Positions 11,465-24,453 of a DNA stretch of 64,000 nt are shown here, in pieces. The position numbers and the translations under genes were made by a program. Source of the DNA: Hyaloperonospora brassicae (taxonomy: Eukaryota; Oomycota; Peronosporomycetes; Peronosporales; Peronosporaceae); contig CANTFL010001488.1 of assembly GCA_947650285.1 (NCBI GenBank), positions 124,001 to 188,000 on the forward strand, in the 5' to 3' direction. Under the pieces are notes generated by a model, which ran no database searches, was not told the DNA's origin, and worked only from the letters and a program-made list of their open reading frames with translations. Position 1 is the stretch's first letter. The number at the start of each line of letters is the position of its first letter.

Positions 11465-11801
11465 TGAACACAGTACTGCATGACGTCGTCCTGAACGACC
11501 GATTCGCTGCAAGAGACACATACGACGTCCGTGCACGTTTATTGCGCTCGCGATTGTGTCGATGGACACGCTCACCGGCGCCTCCTCCACGTCAAAAAGT
11601 CATGCGACAATCTGCACGTGTACACGGCACGTGTTGACTCGTCTATCGGAGCTACAAATCTTCTCTATGAACGACGTCGGGTTGTTTTCTGTGGTCAGCG
11701 GTGTGTGTTTTGCGTGTGTTGAGGTCATGACTGATCGGTCTCGGTATTGGCGATCGTGAGTGGTGTGTGTTTGATGTGGTATGTGCTGTCCTTTTTATGT
11801 C

Positions 11802-11883
11802 GTCAGTGTGCCTGAGCGGTCTAAGGGGGTAGACTCAAGTTCTACTGTGTCCGCACTCGTGGGTTCAAATCCCACCGCTGACA
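11802..11883 (+). tRNA. tRNA-Leu(CAA), array copy 23
   Basis: Haplotype T12/C50. Confidence 0.96.
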
Positions 11884-12220
11884 TGAACACAGTACTGCAT
11901 GACGTCGTCCTGAACGACTGACTCGCTGCAAGAGACACATACAACGCCCGTGCACGTTTCTCGCGCTCGCGATTGTGTCGATGGACACGCTCACCGGCGC
12001 CTCCTCCACGTCAAAAAGTCATGCGACAATCTGCACGTGTACACGGCACGTGTTGACTCGTCTATCGGAGCTACAAATCTTGTCTATGAACGACGTCGGG
12101 TTGTTTTCTGTGGTCAGCGGTGTGTGTTTTGCGTGTGTTGAGGTCATGAGTGATCGGTCTCGGTATTGGCGATCGTGAGTGGTGTGTGTTTGATGTGGTA
12201 TGTGCTGTCCTTTTTATGTC

Positions 12221-12302
12221 GTCAGTGTGCCCGAGCGGTCTAAGGGGGTAGACTCAAGTTCTACTGTGTTCGCACTCGTGGGTTCAAATCCCACCGCTGA
12301 CA
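12221..12302 (+). tRNA. tRNA-Leu(CAA), array copy 24
   Basis: Haplotype C12/T50. Confidence 0.96.
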
Positions 12303-12639
12303 TGAACACAGTACTGCATGACGTCGTCCTGAACGACCGATTCGCTGCAAGAGACACATACGACGTCCGTGCACGTTTCTTGCGCTCGCGATTGTGTCGA
12401 TGGACACGCTCACCGGCGCCTCCTCCACGTCAAAAAGTCATGCGACAATCTGCACGTGTACACGGCACGTGTTGACTCGTCTATCGGAGCTACAAATCTT
12501 CTCTATGAACGACGTCGGGTTGTTTTCTGTGGTCAGCGGTGTGTGTTTTGCGTGTGTTGAGGTCATGACTGATCGGTCTCGGTATTGGCGATCGTGAGTG
12601 GTGTGTGTTTGATGTGGTATGTGCTGTCCTTTTTATGTC

Positions 12640-12721
12640 GTCAGTGTGCCCGAGCGGTCTAAGGGGGTAGACTCAAGTTCTACTGTGTCCGCACTCGTGG
12701 GTTCAAATCCCACCGCTGACA
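12640..12721 (+). tRNA. tRNA-Leu(CAA), array copy 25
   Basis: Rare haplotype C12/C50, shared only with copy 27; a recombinant of the two main types. Confidence 0.96.
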
Positions 12722-13058
12722 TGAACACAGCACTGCATGACGTCGTCCTGAACGACCGACTCGCTGCAAGAGACACATACGACGTCCGTGCACGTTTCTC
12801 GCGCTCGCGATTGTGTCGATGGACACGCTCACCGGCGCCTCCTCCACGTCAAAAAGTCATGCGACAATCTGCACGTGTACACGGCACGTGTTGACTCGTC
12901 TATCGGAGCTACAAATCTTGTCTATGAACGACGTCGGGTTGTTTTCTGTGGTCAGCGGTGTGTGTTTTGCGTGTGTTGAGGTCATGAGTGATCGGTCTCG
13001 GTATTGGCGATCGTGAGTGGTGTGTGTTTGATGTGGTATGTGCTGTCCTTTTTATGTC

Positions 13059-13140
13059 GTCAGTGTGCCCGAGCGGTCTAAGGGGGTAGACTCAAGTTCT
13101 ACTGTGTTCGCACTCGTGGGTTCAAATCCCACCGCTGACA
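13059..13140 (+). tRNA. tRNA-Leu(CAA), array copy 26
   Basis: Haplotype C12/T50. Confidence 0.96.
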
Positions 13141-13477
13141 TGAACACAGCACTGCATGACGTCGTCCTGAACGACCGACTCGCTGCAAGAGACACATACG
13201 ACGTCCGTGCACGTTTCTTGCGCTCGCGATTGTGTCGATGGACACGCTCACCGGCGCCTCCTCCACGTCAAAAAGTCATGCGACAATCTGCACGTGTACA
13301 CGGCACGTGTTGACTCGTCTATCGGAGCTACAAATCTTCTCTATGAACGACGTCGGGTTGTTTTCTGTGGTCAGCGGTGTGTGTTTTGCGTGTGTTGAGG
13401 TCATGAGTGATCGGTCTCGGTATTGGCGATCGTGAGTGGTGTGTGTTTGATGTGGTATGTGCTGTCCTTTTTATGTC

Positions 13478-13559
13478 GTCAGTGTGCCCGAGCGGTCTAA
13501 GGGGGTAGACTCAAGTTCTACTGTGTCCGCACTCGTGGGTTCAAATCCCACCGCTGACA
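13478..13559 (+). tRNA. tRNA-Leu(CAA), array copy 27
   Basis: Rare haplotype C12/C50. Confidence 0.96.
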
Positions 13560-13896
13560 TGAACACAGTACTGCATGACGTCGTCCTGAACGACTGACTC
13601 GCTGCAAGAGACACATACGACGTCCGTGCACGTTTCTCGCGCTCGCGATTGTGTCGATGGACACGCTCACCGGCGCCTCCTCCACGTCAAAAAGTCATGC
13701 GACAATCTGCACGTGTACACGGCACGTGTTGACTCGTCTATCGGAGCTACAAATCTTCTCTATGAACGACGTCGGGTTGTTTTCTGTGGTCAGCGGTGTG
13801 TGTTTTGCGTGTGTTGAGGTCATGACTGATCGGTCTCGGTATTGGCGATCGTGAGTGGTGTGTGTTTGATGTGGTATGTGCTGTCCTTTTTATGTC

Positions 13897-13978
13897 GTCA
13901 GTGTGCCTGAGCGGTCTAAGGGGGTAGACTCAAGTTCTACTGTGTCCGCACTCGTGGGTTCAAATCCCACCGCTGACA
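13897..13978 (+). tRNA. tRNA-Leu(CAA), array copy 28
   Basis: Haplotype T12/C50. Confidence 0.96.
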
Positions 13979-14315
13979 TGAACACAGTACTGCATGACGT
14001 CGTCCTGAACGACTGACTCGCTGCAAGAGACACATACAACGCCCGTGCACGTTTCTCGCGCTCGCGATTGTGTCGATGGACACGCTCACCGGCGCCTCCT
14101 CCACGTCAAAAAGTCATGCGACAATCTGCACGTGTACACGGCACGTGTTGACTCGTCTATCGGAGCTACAAATCTTGTCTATGAACGACGTCGGGTTGTT
14201 TTCTGTGGTCAGCGGTGTGTGTTTTGCGTGTGTTGAGGTCATGAGTGATCGGTCTCGGTATTGGCGATCGAGAGTGGTGTGTGTTTGATGTGGTATGTGC
14301 TGTCCTTTTTATGTC

Positions 14316-14397
14316 GTCAGTGTGCCCGAGCGGTCTAAGGGGGTAGACTCAAGTTCTACTGTGTTCGCACTCGTGGGTTCAAATCCCACCGCTGACA
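14316..14397 (+). tRNA. tRNA-Leu(CAA), array copy 29
   Basis: Haplotype C12/T50. Confidence 0.96.
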
Positions 14398-14734
14398 TGA
14401 ACACAGCACTGCATGACGTCGTCCTGAACGACCGATTCGCTGCAAGAGACACATACGACGTCCGTGCACGTTTCTCGCGCTCGCGATTGTGTCGATGGAC
14501 ACGCTCACCGGCGCCTCCTCCACGTCAAAAAGTCATGCGACAATCTGCACGTGTACACGGCACGTGTTGACTCGTCTATCGGAGCTACAAATCTTCTCTA
14601 TGAACGACGTCGGGTTGTTTTCTGTGGTCAGCGGTGTGTGTTTTGCGTGTGTTGAGGTCATGAGTGATCGGTCTCGGTATTGGCGATCGTGAGTGGTGTG
14701 TGTTTGATGTGGTATGTGCTGTCCTTTTTATGTC

Positions 14735-14816
14735 GTCAGTGTGCCTGAGCGGTCTAAGGGGGTAGACTCAAGTTCTACTGTGTCCGCACTCGTGGGTTCA
14801 AATCCCACCGCTGACA
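14735..14816 (+). tRNA. tRNA-Leu(CAA), array copy 30
   Basis: Haplotype T12/C50. Confidence 0.96.
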
Positions 14817-15153
14817 TGAACACAGTACTGCATGACGTCGTCCTGAACGACTGACTCGCTGCAAGAGACACATACAACGCCCGTGCACGTTTCTCGCGCT
14901 CGCGATTGTGTCGATGGACACGCTCACCGGCGCCTCCTCCACGTCAAAAAGTCATGCGACAATCTGCACGTGTACACGGCACGTGTTGACTCGTCTATCG
15001 GAGCTACAAATCTTCTCTATGAACGACGTCGGGTTGTTTTCTGTGGTCAGCGGTGTGTGTTTTGCGTGTGTTGAGGTCATGAGTGATCGGTCTCGGTATT
15101 GGCGATCGTGAGTGGTGTGTGTTTGATGTGGTATGTGCTGTCCTTTTTATGTC

Positions 15154-15235
15154 GTCAGTGTGCCTGAGCGGTCTAAGGGGGTAGACTCAAGTTCTACTGT
15201 GTTCGCACTCGTGGGTTCAAATCCCACCGCTGACA
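15154..15235 (+). tRNA. tRNA-Leu(CAA), array copy 31
   Basis: Haplotype T12/T50. Confidence 0.96.
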
Positions 15236-15572
15236 TGAACACAGCACTGCATGACGTCGTCCTGAACGACTGACTCGCTGCAAGAGACACATACGACGTC
15301 CGTGCACGTTTCTCGCGCTCGCGATTGTGTCGATGGACACGCTCACCGGCGCCTCCTCCACGTCAAAAAGTCATGCGACAATCTGCACGTGTACACGGCA
15401 CGTGTTGACTCGTCTATCGGAGCTACAAATCTTCTCTATGAACGACGTCGGGTTGTTTTCTGTGGTCAGCGGTGTGTGTTTTGCGTGTGTTGAGGTCATG
15501 AGTGATCGGTCTCGGTATTGGCGATCGTGAGTGGTGTGTGTTTGATGTGGTATGTGCTGTCCTTTTTATGTC

Positions 15573-15654
15573 GTCAGTGTGCCTGAGCGGTCTAAGGGGG
15601 TAGACTCAAGTTCTACTGTGTCCGCACTCGTGGGTTCAAATCCCACCGCTGACA
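15573..15654 (+). tRNA. tRNA-Leu(CAA), array copy 32
   Basis: Haplotype T12/C50. Confidence 0.96.
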
Positions 15655-15991
15655 TGAACACAGTACTGCATGACGTCGTCCTGAACGACTGACTCGCTGC
15701 AAGAGACACATACGACGTCCGTGCACGTTTCTCGCGCTCGCGATTGTGTCGATGGACACGCTCACCGGCGCCTCCTCCACGTCAAAAAGTCATGCGACAA
15801 TCTGCACGTGTACACGGCACGTGTTGACTCGTCTATCGGAGCTACAAATCTTCTCTATGAACGACGTCGGGTTGTTTTCTGTGGTCAGCGGTGTGTGTTT
15901 TGCGTGTGTTGAGGTCATGAGTGATCGGTCTCGGTATTGGCGATCGTGAGTGGTGTGTGTTTGATGTGGTATGTGCTGTCCTTTTTATGTC

Positions 15992-16073
15992 GTCAGTGTG
16001 CCTGAGCGGTCTAAGGGGGTAGACTCAAGTTCTACTGTGTTCGCACTCGTGGGTTCAAATCCCACCGCTGACA
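15992..16073 (+). tRNA. tRNA-Leu(CAA), array copy 33
   Basis: Haplotype T12/T50. Confidence 0.96.
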
Positions 16074-16410
16074 TGAACACAGCACTGCATGACGTCGTCC
16101 TGAACGACCGACTCGCTGCAAGAGACACATACGACGTCCGTGCACGTTTCTCGCGCTCGCGATTGTGTCGATGGACACGCTCACCGGCGCCTCCTCCACG
16201 TCAAAAAGTCATGCGACAATCTGCACGTGTACACGGCACGTGTTGACTCGTCTATCGGAGCTACAAATCTTCTCTATGAACGACGTCGGGTTGTTTTCTG
16301 TGGTCAGCGGTGTGTGTTTTGCGTGTGTTGAGGTCATGACTGATCGGTCTCGGTATTGGCGATCGTGAGTGGTGTGTGTTTGATGTGGTATGTGCTGTCC
16401 TTTTTATGTC

Positions 16411-16492
16411 GTCAGTGTGCCTGAGCGGTCTAAGGGGGTAGACTCAAGTTCTACTGTGTCCGCACTCGTGGGTTCAAATCCCACCGCTGACA
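16411..16492 (+). tRNA. tRNA-Leu(CAA), array copy 34
   Basis: Haplotype T12/C50; the last copy with C50. Confidence 0.96.
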
Positions 16493-16829
16493 TGAACACA
16501 GCACTGCATGACGTCGTCCTGAACGACTGACTCGCTGCAAGAGACACATACGACGTCCGTGCACGTTTCTCGCGCTCGCGATTGTGTCGATGGACACGCT
16601 CACCGGCGCCTCCTCCACGTCAAAAAGTCATGCGACAATCTGCACGTGTACACGGCACGTGTTGACTCGTCTATCGGAGCTACAAATCTTCTCTATGAAC
16701 GACGTCGGGTTGTTTTCTGTGGTCAGCGGTGTGTGTTTTGCGTGTGTTGAGGTCATGACTGATCGGTCTCGGTATTGGCGATCGTGAGTGGTGTGTGTTT
16801 GATGTGGTATGTGCTGTCCTTTTTATGTC

Positions 16830-16911
16830 GTCAGTGTGCCTGAGCGGTCTAAGGGGGTAGACTCAAGTTCTACTGTGTTCGCACTCGTGGGTTCAAATCC
16901 CACCGCTGACA
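16830..16911 (+). tRNA. tRNA-Leu(CAA), array copy 35
   Basis: Haplotype T12/T50. Confidence 0.96.
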
Positions 16912-17248
16912 TGAACACAGCACTGCATGACGTCGTCCTGAACGACTGACTCGCTGCAAGAGACACATACGACGTCCGTGCACGTTTCTCGCGCTCGCGA
17001 TTGTGTCGATGGACACGCTCACCGGCGCCTCCTCCACGTCAAAAAGTCATGCGACAATCTGCACGTGTACACGGCACGTGTTGACTCGTCTATCGGAGCT
17101 ACAAATCTTCTCTATGAACGACGTCGGGTTGTTTTCTGTGGTCAGCGGTGTGTGTTTTGCGTGTGTTGAGGTCATGAGTGATCGGTCTCGGTATTGGCGA
17201 TCGTGAGTGGTGTGTGTTTGATGTGGTATGTGCTGTCCTTTTTATGTC

Positions 17249-17330
17249 GTCAGTGTGCCCGAGCGGTCTAAGGGGGTAGACTCAAGTTCTACTGTGTTCG
17301 CACTCGTGGGTTCAAATCCCACCGCTGACA
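17249..17330 (+). tRNA. tRNA-Leu(CAA), array copy 36
   Basis: Haplotype C12/T50. Confidence 0.96.
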
Positions 17331-17667
17331 TGAACACAGCACTGCATGACGTCGTCCTGAACGACCGATTCGCTGCAAGAGACACATACGACGTCCGTGC
17401 ACGTTTCTCGCGCTCGCGATTGTGTCGATGGACACGCTCACCGGCGCCTCCTCCACGTCAAAAAGTCATGCGACAATCTGCACGTGTACACGGCACGTGT
17501 TGACTCGTCTATCGGAGCTACAAATCTTCTCTATGAACGACGTCGGGTTGTTTTCTGTGGTCAGCGGTGTGTGTTTTGCGTGTGTTGAGGTCATGAGTGA
17601 TCGGTCTCGGTATTGGCGATCGTGAGTGGTGTGTGTTTGATGTGGTATGTGCTGTCCTTTTTATGTC

Positions 17668-17749
17668 GTCAGTGTGCCCGAGCGGTCTAAGGGGGTAGAC
17701 TCAAGTTCTACTGTGTTCGCACTCGTGGGTTCAAATCCCACCGCTGACA
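17668..17749 (+). tRNA. tRNA-Leu(CAA), array copy 37
   Basis: Haplotype C12/T50. Confidence 0.96.
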
Positions 17750-18086
17750 TGAACACAGCACTGCATGACGTCGTCCTGAACGACCGATTCGCTGCAAGAG
17801 ACACATACGACGTCCGTGCACGTTTCTCGCGCTCGCGATTGTGTCGATGGACACGCTCACCGGCGCCTCCTCCACGTCAAAAAGTCATGCGACAATCTGC
17901 ACGTGTACACGGCACGTGTTGACTCGTCTATCGGAGCTACAAATCTTCTCTATGAACGACGTCGGGTTGTTTTCTGTGGTCAGCGGTGTGTGTTTTGCGT
18001 GTGTTGAGGTCATGACTGATCGGTCTCGGTATTGGCGATCGTGAGTGGTGTGTGTTTGATGTGGTATGTGCTGTCCTTTTTATGTC

Positions 18087-18168
18087 GTCAGTGTGCCTGA
18101 GCGGTCTAAGGGGGTAGACTCAAGTTCTACTGTGTTCGCACTCGTGGGTTCAAATCCCACCGCTGACA
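18087..18168 (+). tRNA. tRNA-Leu(CAA), array copy 38
   Basis: Haplotype T12/T50. Confidence 0.96.
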
Positions 18169-18505
18169 TGAACACAGCACTGCATGACGTCGTCCTGAAC
18201 GACTGACTCGCTGCAAGAGACACATACGACGTCCGTGCACGTTTCTCGCGCTCGCGATTGTGTCGATGGACACGCTCACCGGCGCCTCCTCCACGTCAAA
18301 AAGTCATGCGACAATCTGCACGTGTACACGGCACGTGTTGACTCGTCTATCGGAGCTACAAATCTTCTCTATGAACGACGTCGGGTTGTTTTCTGTGGTC
18401 AGCGGTGTGTGTTTTGCGTGTGTTGAGGTCATGACTGATCGGTCTCGGTATTGGCGATCGTGAGTGGTGTGTGTTTGATGTGGTATGTGCTGTCCTTTTT
18501 ATGTC

Positions 18506-18587
18506 GTCAGTGTGCCCGAGCGGTCTAAGGGGGTAGACTCAAGTTCTACTGTGTTCGCACTCGTGGGTTCAAATCCCACCGCTGACA
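18506..18587 (+). tRNA. tRNA-Leu(CAA), array copy 39
   Basis: Haplotype C12/T50. Confidence 0.96.
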
Positions 18588-18924
18588 TGAACACAGCACT
18601 GCATGACGTCGTCCTGAACGACCGACTCGCTGCAAGAGACACATACGACGTCCGTGCACGTTTCTCGCGCTCGCGATTGTGTCGATGGACACGCTCACCG
18701 GCGCCTCCTCCACGTCAAAAAGTCATGCGACAATCTGCACGTGTACACGGCACGTGTTGACTCGTCTATCGGAGCTACAAATCTTCTCTATGAACGACGT
18801 CGGGTTGTTTTCTGTGGTCAGCGGTGTGTGTTTTGCGTGTGTTGAGGTCATGACTGATCGGTCTCGGTATTGGCGATCGTGAGTGGTGTGTGTTTGATGT
18901 GGTATGTGCTGTCCTTTTTATGTC

Positions 18925-19006
18925 GTCAGTGTGCCCGAGCGGTCTAAGGGGGTAGACTCAAGTTCTACTGTGTTCGCACTCGTGGGTTCAAATCCCACCG
19001 CTGACA
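18925..19006 (+). tRNA. tRNA-Leu(CAA), array copy 40
   Basis: Haplotype C12/T50. Confidence 0.96.
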
Positions 19007-19343
19007 TGAACACAGCACTGCATGACGTCGTCCTGAACGACCGATTCGCTGCAAGAGACACATACGACGTCCGTGCACGTTTCTCGCGCTCGCGATTGTG
19101 TCGATGGACACGCTCACCGGCGCCTCCTCCACGTCAAAAAGTCATGCGACAATCTGCACGTGTACACGGCACGTGTTGACTCGTCTATCGGAGCTACAAA
19201 TCTTCTCTATGAACGACGTCGGGTTGTTTTCTGTGGTCAGCGGTGTGTGTTTTGCGTGTGTTGAGGTCATGACTGATCGGTCTCGGTATTGGCGATCGTG
19301 AGTGGTGTGTGTTTGATGTGGTATGTGCTGTCCTTTTTATGTC

Positions 19344-19425
19344 GTCAGTGTGCCCGAGCGGTCTAAGGGGGTAGACTCAAGTTCTACTGTGTTCGCACTC
19401 GTGGGTTCAAATCCCACCGCTGACA
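19344..19425 (+). tRNA. tRNA-Leu(CAA), array copy 41
   Basis: Haplotype C12/T50. Its downstream spacer is the first with the CATGTG variant that marks the homogenised right block. Confidence 0.96.
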
Positions 19426-19762
19426 TGAACACAGCACTGCATGACGTCGTCCTGAACGACTGACTCGCTGCAAGAGACACATACGACGTCCGTGCACGTT
19501 TCTCGCGCTCGCGATTGTGTCGATGGACACGCTCACCGGCGCCTCCTCCACGTCAAAAAGTCATGCGACAATCTGCATGTGTACACGGCACGTGTTGACT
19601 CGTCTATCGGAGCTACAAATCTTCTCTATGAACGACGTCGGGTTGTTTTCTGTGGTCAGCGGTGTGTGTTTTGCGTGTGTTGAGGTCATGACTGATCGGT
19701 CTCGGTATTGGCGATCGTGAGTGGTGTGTGTTTGATGTGGTATGTGCTGTCCTTTTTATGTC

Positions 19763-19844
19763 GTCAGTGTGCCCGAGCGGTCTAAGGGGGTAGACTCAAG
19801 TTCTACTGTGTTCGCACTCGTGGGTTCAAATCCCACCGCTGACA
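19763..19844 (+). tRNA. tRNA-Leu(CAA), array copy 42
   Basis: Haplotype C12/T50, homogenised block. Confidence 0.96.
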
Positions 19845-20181
19845 TGAACACAGCACTGCATGACGTCGTCCTGAACGACCGATTCGCTGCAAGAGACACA
19901 TACGACGTCCGTGCACGTTTCTCGCGCTCGCGATTGTGTCGATGGACACGCTCACCGGCGCCTCCTCCACGTCAAAAAGTCATGCGACAATCTGCATGTG
20001 TACACGGCACGTGTTGACTCGTCTATCGGAGCTACAAATCTTCTCTATGAACGACGTCGGGTTGTTTTCTGTGGTCAGCGGTGTGTGTTTTGCGTGTGTT
20101 GAGGTCATGACTGATCGGTCTCGGTATTGGCGATCGTGAGTGGTGTGTGTTTGATGTGGTATGTGCTGTCCTTTTTATGTC

Positions 20182-20263
20182 GTCAGTGTGCCCGAGCGGT
20201 CTAAGGGGGTAGACTCAAGTTCTACTGTGTTCGCACTCGTGGGTTCAAATCCCACCGCTGACA
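20182..20263 (+). tRNA. tRNA-Leu(CAA), array copy 43
   Basis: Haplotype C12/T50, homogenised block. Confidence 0.96.
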
Positions 20264-20600
20264 TGAACACAGCACTGCATGACGTCGTCCTGAACGACTG
20301 ACTCGCTGCAAGAGACACATACGACGTCCGTGCACGTTTCTCGCGCTCGCGATTGTGTCGATGGACACGCTCACCGGCGCCTCCTCCACGTCAAAAAGTC
20401 ATGCGACAATCTGCATGTGTACACGGCACGTGTTGACTCGTCTATCGGAGCTACAAATCTTCTCTATGAACGACGTCGGGTTGTTTTCTGTGGTCAGCGG
20501 TGTGTGTTTTGCGTGTGTTGAGGTCATGACTGATCGGTCTCGGTATTGGCGATCGTGAGTGGTGTGTGTTTGATGTGGTATGTGCTGTCCTTTTTATGTC

Positions 20601-20682
20601 GTCAGTGTGCCCGAGCGGTCTAAGGGGGTAGACTCAAGTTCTACTGTGTTCGCACTCGTGGGTTCAAATCCCACCGCTGACA
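20601..20682 (+). tRNA. tRNA-Leu(CAA), array copy 44
   Basis: Haplotype C12/T50, homogenised block. Confidence 0.96.
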
Positions 20683-21019
20683 TGAACACAGCACTGCATG
20701 ACGTCGTCCTGAACGACTGACTCGCTGCAAGAGACACATACGACGTCCGTGCACGTTTCTCGCGCTCGCGATTGTGTCGATGGACACGCTCACCGGCGCC
20801 TCCTCCACGTCAAAAAGTCATGCGACAATCTGCATGTGTACACGGCACGTGTTGACTCGTCTATCGGAGCTACAAATCTTCTCTATGAACGACGTCGGGT
20901 TGTTTTCTGTGGTCAGCGGTGTGTGTTTTGCGTGTGTTGAGGTCATGACTGATCGGTCTCGGTATTGGCGATCGTGAGTGGTGTGTGTTTGATGTGGTAT
21001 GTGCTGTCCTTTTTATGTC

Positions 21020-21101
21020 GTCAGTGTGCCCGAGCGGTCTAAGGGGGTAGACTCAAGTTCTACTGTGTTCGCACTCGTGGGTTCAAATCCCACCGCTGAC
21101 A
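21020..21101 (+). tRNA. tRNA-Leu(CAA), array copy 45
   Basis: Haplotype C12/T50, homogenised block. Confidence 0.96.
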
Positions 21102-21438
21102 TGAACACAGCACTGCATGACGTCGTCCTGAACGACTGACTCGCTGCAAGAGACACATACGACGTCCGTGCACGTTTCTCGCGCTCGCGATTGTGTCGAT
21201 GGACACGCTCACCGGCGCCTCCTCCACGTCAAAAAGTCATGCGACAATCTGCATGTGTACACGGCACGTGTTGACTCGTCTATCGGAGCTACAAATCTTC
21301 TCTATGAACGACGTCGGGTTGTTTTCTGTGGTCAGCGGTGTGTGTTTTGCGTGTGTTGAGGTCATGACTGATCGGTCTCGGTATTGGCGATCGTGAGTGG
21401 TGTGTGTTTGATGTGGTATGTGCTGTCCTTTTTATGTC

Positions 21439-21520
21439 GTCAGTGTGCCCGAGCGGTCTAAGGGGGTAGACTCAAGTTCTACTGTGTTCGCACTCGTGGG
21501 TTCAAATCCCACCGCTGACA
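21439..21520 (+). tRNA. tRNA-Leu(CAA), array copy 46
   Basis: Haplotype C12/T50, homogenised block. Confidence 0.96.
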
Positions 21521-21857
21521 TGAACACAGCACTGCATGACGTCGTCCTGAACGACTGACTCGCTGCAAGAGACACATACGACGTCCGTGCACGTTTCTCG
21601 CGCTCGCGATTGTGTCGATGGACACGCTCACCGGCGCCTCCTCCACGTCAAAAAGTCATGCGACAATCTGCATGTGTACACGGCACGTGTTGACTCGTCT
21701 ATCGGAGCTACAAATCTTCTCTATGAACGACGTCGGGTTGTTTTCTGTGGTCAGCGGTGTGTGTTTTGCGTGTGTTGAGGTCATGACTGATCGGTCTCGG
21801 TATTGGCGATCGTGAGTGGTGTGTGTTTGATGTGGTATGTGCTGTCCTTTTTATGTC

Positions 21858-21939
21858 GTCAGTGTGCCCGAGCGGTCTAAGGGGGTAGACTCAAGTTCTA
21901 CTGTGTTCGCACTCGTGGGTTCAAATCCCACCGCTGACA
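21858..21939 (+). tRNA. tRNA-Leu(CAA), array copy 47
   Basis: Haplotype C12/T50, homogenised block. Confidence 0.96.
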
Positions 21940-22276
21940 TGAACACAGCACTGCATGACGTCGTCCTGAACGACTGACTCGCTGCAAGAGACACATACGA
22001 CGTCCGTGCACGTTTCTCGCGCTCGCGATTGTGTCGATGGACACGCTCACCGGCGCCTCCTCCACGTCAAAAAGTCATGCGACAATCTGCATGTGTACAC
22101 GGCACGTGTTGACTCGTCTATCGGAGCTACAAATCTTCTCTATGAACGACGTCGGGTTGTTTTCTGTGGTCAGCGGTGTGTGTTTTGCGTGTGTTGAGGT
22201 CATGACTGATCGGTCTCGGTATTGGCGATCGTGAGTGGTGTGTGTTTGATGTGGTATGTGCTGTCCTTTTTATGTC

Positions 22277-22358
22277 GTCAGTGTGCCCGAGCGGTCTAAG
22301 GGGGTAGACTCAAGTTCTACTGTGTTCGCACTCGTGGGTTCAAATCCCACCGCTGACA
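22277..22358 (+). tRNA. tRNA-Leu(CAA), array copy 48
   Basis: Haplotype C12/T50, homogenised block. Confidence 0.96.
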
Positions 22359-22695
22359 TGAACACAGCACTGCATGACGTCGTCCTGAACGACTGACTCG
22401 CTGCAAGAGACACATACGACGTCCGTGCACGTTTCTCGCGCTCGCGATTGTGTCGATGGACACGCTCACCGGCGCCTCCTCCACGTCAAAAAGTCATGCG
22501 ACAATCTGCATGTGTACACGGCACGTGTTGACTCGTCTATCGGAGCTACAAATCTTCTCTATGAACGACGTCGGGTTGTTTTCTGTGGTCAGCGGTGTGT
22601 GTTTTGCGTGTGTTGAGGTCATGACTGATCGGTCTCGGTATTGGCGATCGTGAGTGGTGTGTGTTTGATGTGGTATGTGCTGTCCTTTTTATGTC

Positions 22696-22777
22696 GTCAG
22701 TGTGCCCGAGCGGTCTAAGGGGGTAGACTCAAGTTCTACTGTGTTCGCACTCGTGGGTTCAAATCCCACCGCTGACA
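22696..22777 (+). tRNA. tRNA-Leu(CAA), array copy 49
   Basis: Haplotype C12/T50, homogenised block. Confidence 0.96.
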
Positions 22778-23114
22778 TGAACACAGCACTGCATGACGTC
22801 GTCCTGAACGACTGACTCGCTGCAAGAGACACATACGACGTCCGTGCACGTTTCTCGCGCTCGCGATTGTGTCGATGGACACGCTCACCGGCGCCTCCTC
22901 CACGTCAAAAAGTCATGCGACAATCTGCATGTGTACACGGCACGTGTTGACTCGTCTATCGGAGCTACAAATCTTCTCTATGAACGACGTCGGGTTGTTT
23001 TCTGTGGTCAGCGGTGTGTGTTTTGCGTGTGTTGAGGTCATGACTGATCGGTCTCGGTATTGGCGATCGTGAGTGGTGTGTGTTTGATGTGGTATGTGCT
23101 GTCCTTTTTATGTC

Positions 23115-23196
23115 GTCAGTGTGCCCGAGCGGTCTAAGGGGGTAGACTCAAGTTCTACTGTGTTCGCACTCGTGGGTTCAAATCCCACCGCTGACA
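23115..23196 (+). tRNA. tRNA-Leu(CAA), array copy 50
   Basis: Haplotype C12/T50, homogenised block. Confidence 0.96.
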
Positions 23197-23533
23197 TGAA
23201 CACAGCACTGCATGACGTCGTCCTGAACGACTGACTCGCTGCAAGAGACACATACGACGTCCGTGCACGTTTCTCGCGCTCGCGATTGTGTCGATGGACA
23301 CGCTCACCGGCGCCTCCTCCACGTCAAAAAGTCATGCGACAATCTGCATGTGTACACGGCACGTGTTGACTCGTCTATCGGAGCTACAAATCTTCTCTAT
23401 GAACGACGTCGGGTTGTTTTCTGTGGTCAGCGGTGTGTGTTTTGCGTGTGTTGAGGTCATGACTGATCGGTCTCGGTATTGGCGATCGTGAGTGGTGTGT
23501 GTTTGATGTGGTATGTGCTGTCCTTTTTATGTC

Positions 23534-23615
23534 GTCAGTGTGCCCGAGCGGTCTAAGGGGGTAGACTCAAGTTCTACTGTGTTCGCACTCGTGGGTTCAA
23601 ATCCCACCGCTGACA
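23534..23615 (+). tRNA. tRNA-Leu(CAA), array copy 51
   Basis: Haplotype C12/T50, homogenised block. Confidence 0.96.
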
Positions 23616-23952
23616 TGAACACAGCACTGCATGACGTCGTCCTGAACGACTGACTCGCTGCAAGAGACACATACGACGTCCGTGCACGTTTCTCGCGCTC
23701 GCGATTGTGTCGATGGACACGCTCACCGGCGCCTCCTCCACGTCAAAAAGTCATGCGACAATCTGCATGTGTACACGGCACGTGTTGACTCGTCTATCGG
23801 AGCTACAAATCTTCTCTATGAACGACGTCGGGTTGTTTTCTGTGGTCAGCGGTGTGTGTTTTGCGTGTGTTGAGGTCATGACTGATCGGTCTCGGTATTG
23901 GCGATCGTGAGTGGTGTGTGTTTGATGTGGTATGTGCTGTCCTTTTTATGTC

Positions 23953-24034
23953 GTCAGTGTGCCCGAGCGGTCTAAGGGGGTAGACTCAAGTTCTACTGTG
24001 TTCGCACTCGTGGGTTCAAATCCCACCGCTGACA
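23953..24034 (+). tRNA. tRNA-Leu(CAA), array copy 52
   Basis: Haplotype C12/T50, homogenised block. Confidence 0.96.
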
Positions 24035-24371
24035 TGAACACAGCACTGCATGACGTCGTCCTGAACGACTGATTCGCTGCAAGAGACACATACGACGTCC
24101 GTGCACGTTTCTCGCGCTCGCGATTGTGTCGATGGACACGCTCACCGGCGCCTCCTCCACGTCAAAAAGTCATGCGACAATCTGCATGTGTACACGGCAC
24201 GTGTTGACTCGTCTATCGGAGCTACAAATCTTCTCTATGAACGACGTCGGGTTGTTTTCTGTGGTCAGCGGTGTGTGTTTTGCGTGTGTTGAGGTCATGA
24301 CTGATCGGTCTCGGTATTGGCGATCGTGAGTGGTGTGTGTTTGATGTGGTATGTGCTGTCCTTTTTATGTC

Positions 24372-24453
24372 GTCAGTGTGCCCGAGCGGTCTAAGGGGGT
24401 AGACTCAAGTTCTACTGTGTTCGCACTCGTGGGTTCAAATCCCACCGCTGACA
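24372..24453 (+). tRNA. tRNA-Leu(CAA), array copy 53
   Basis: Haplotype C12/T50, homogenised block. Confidence 0.96.
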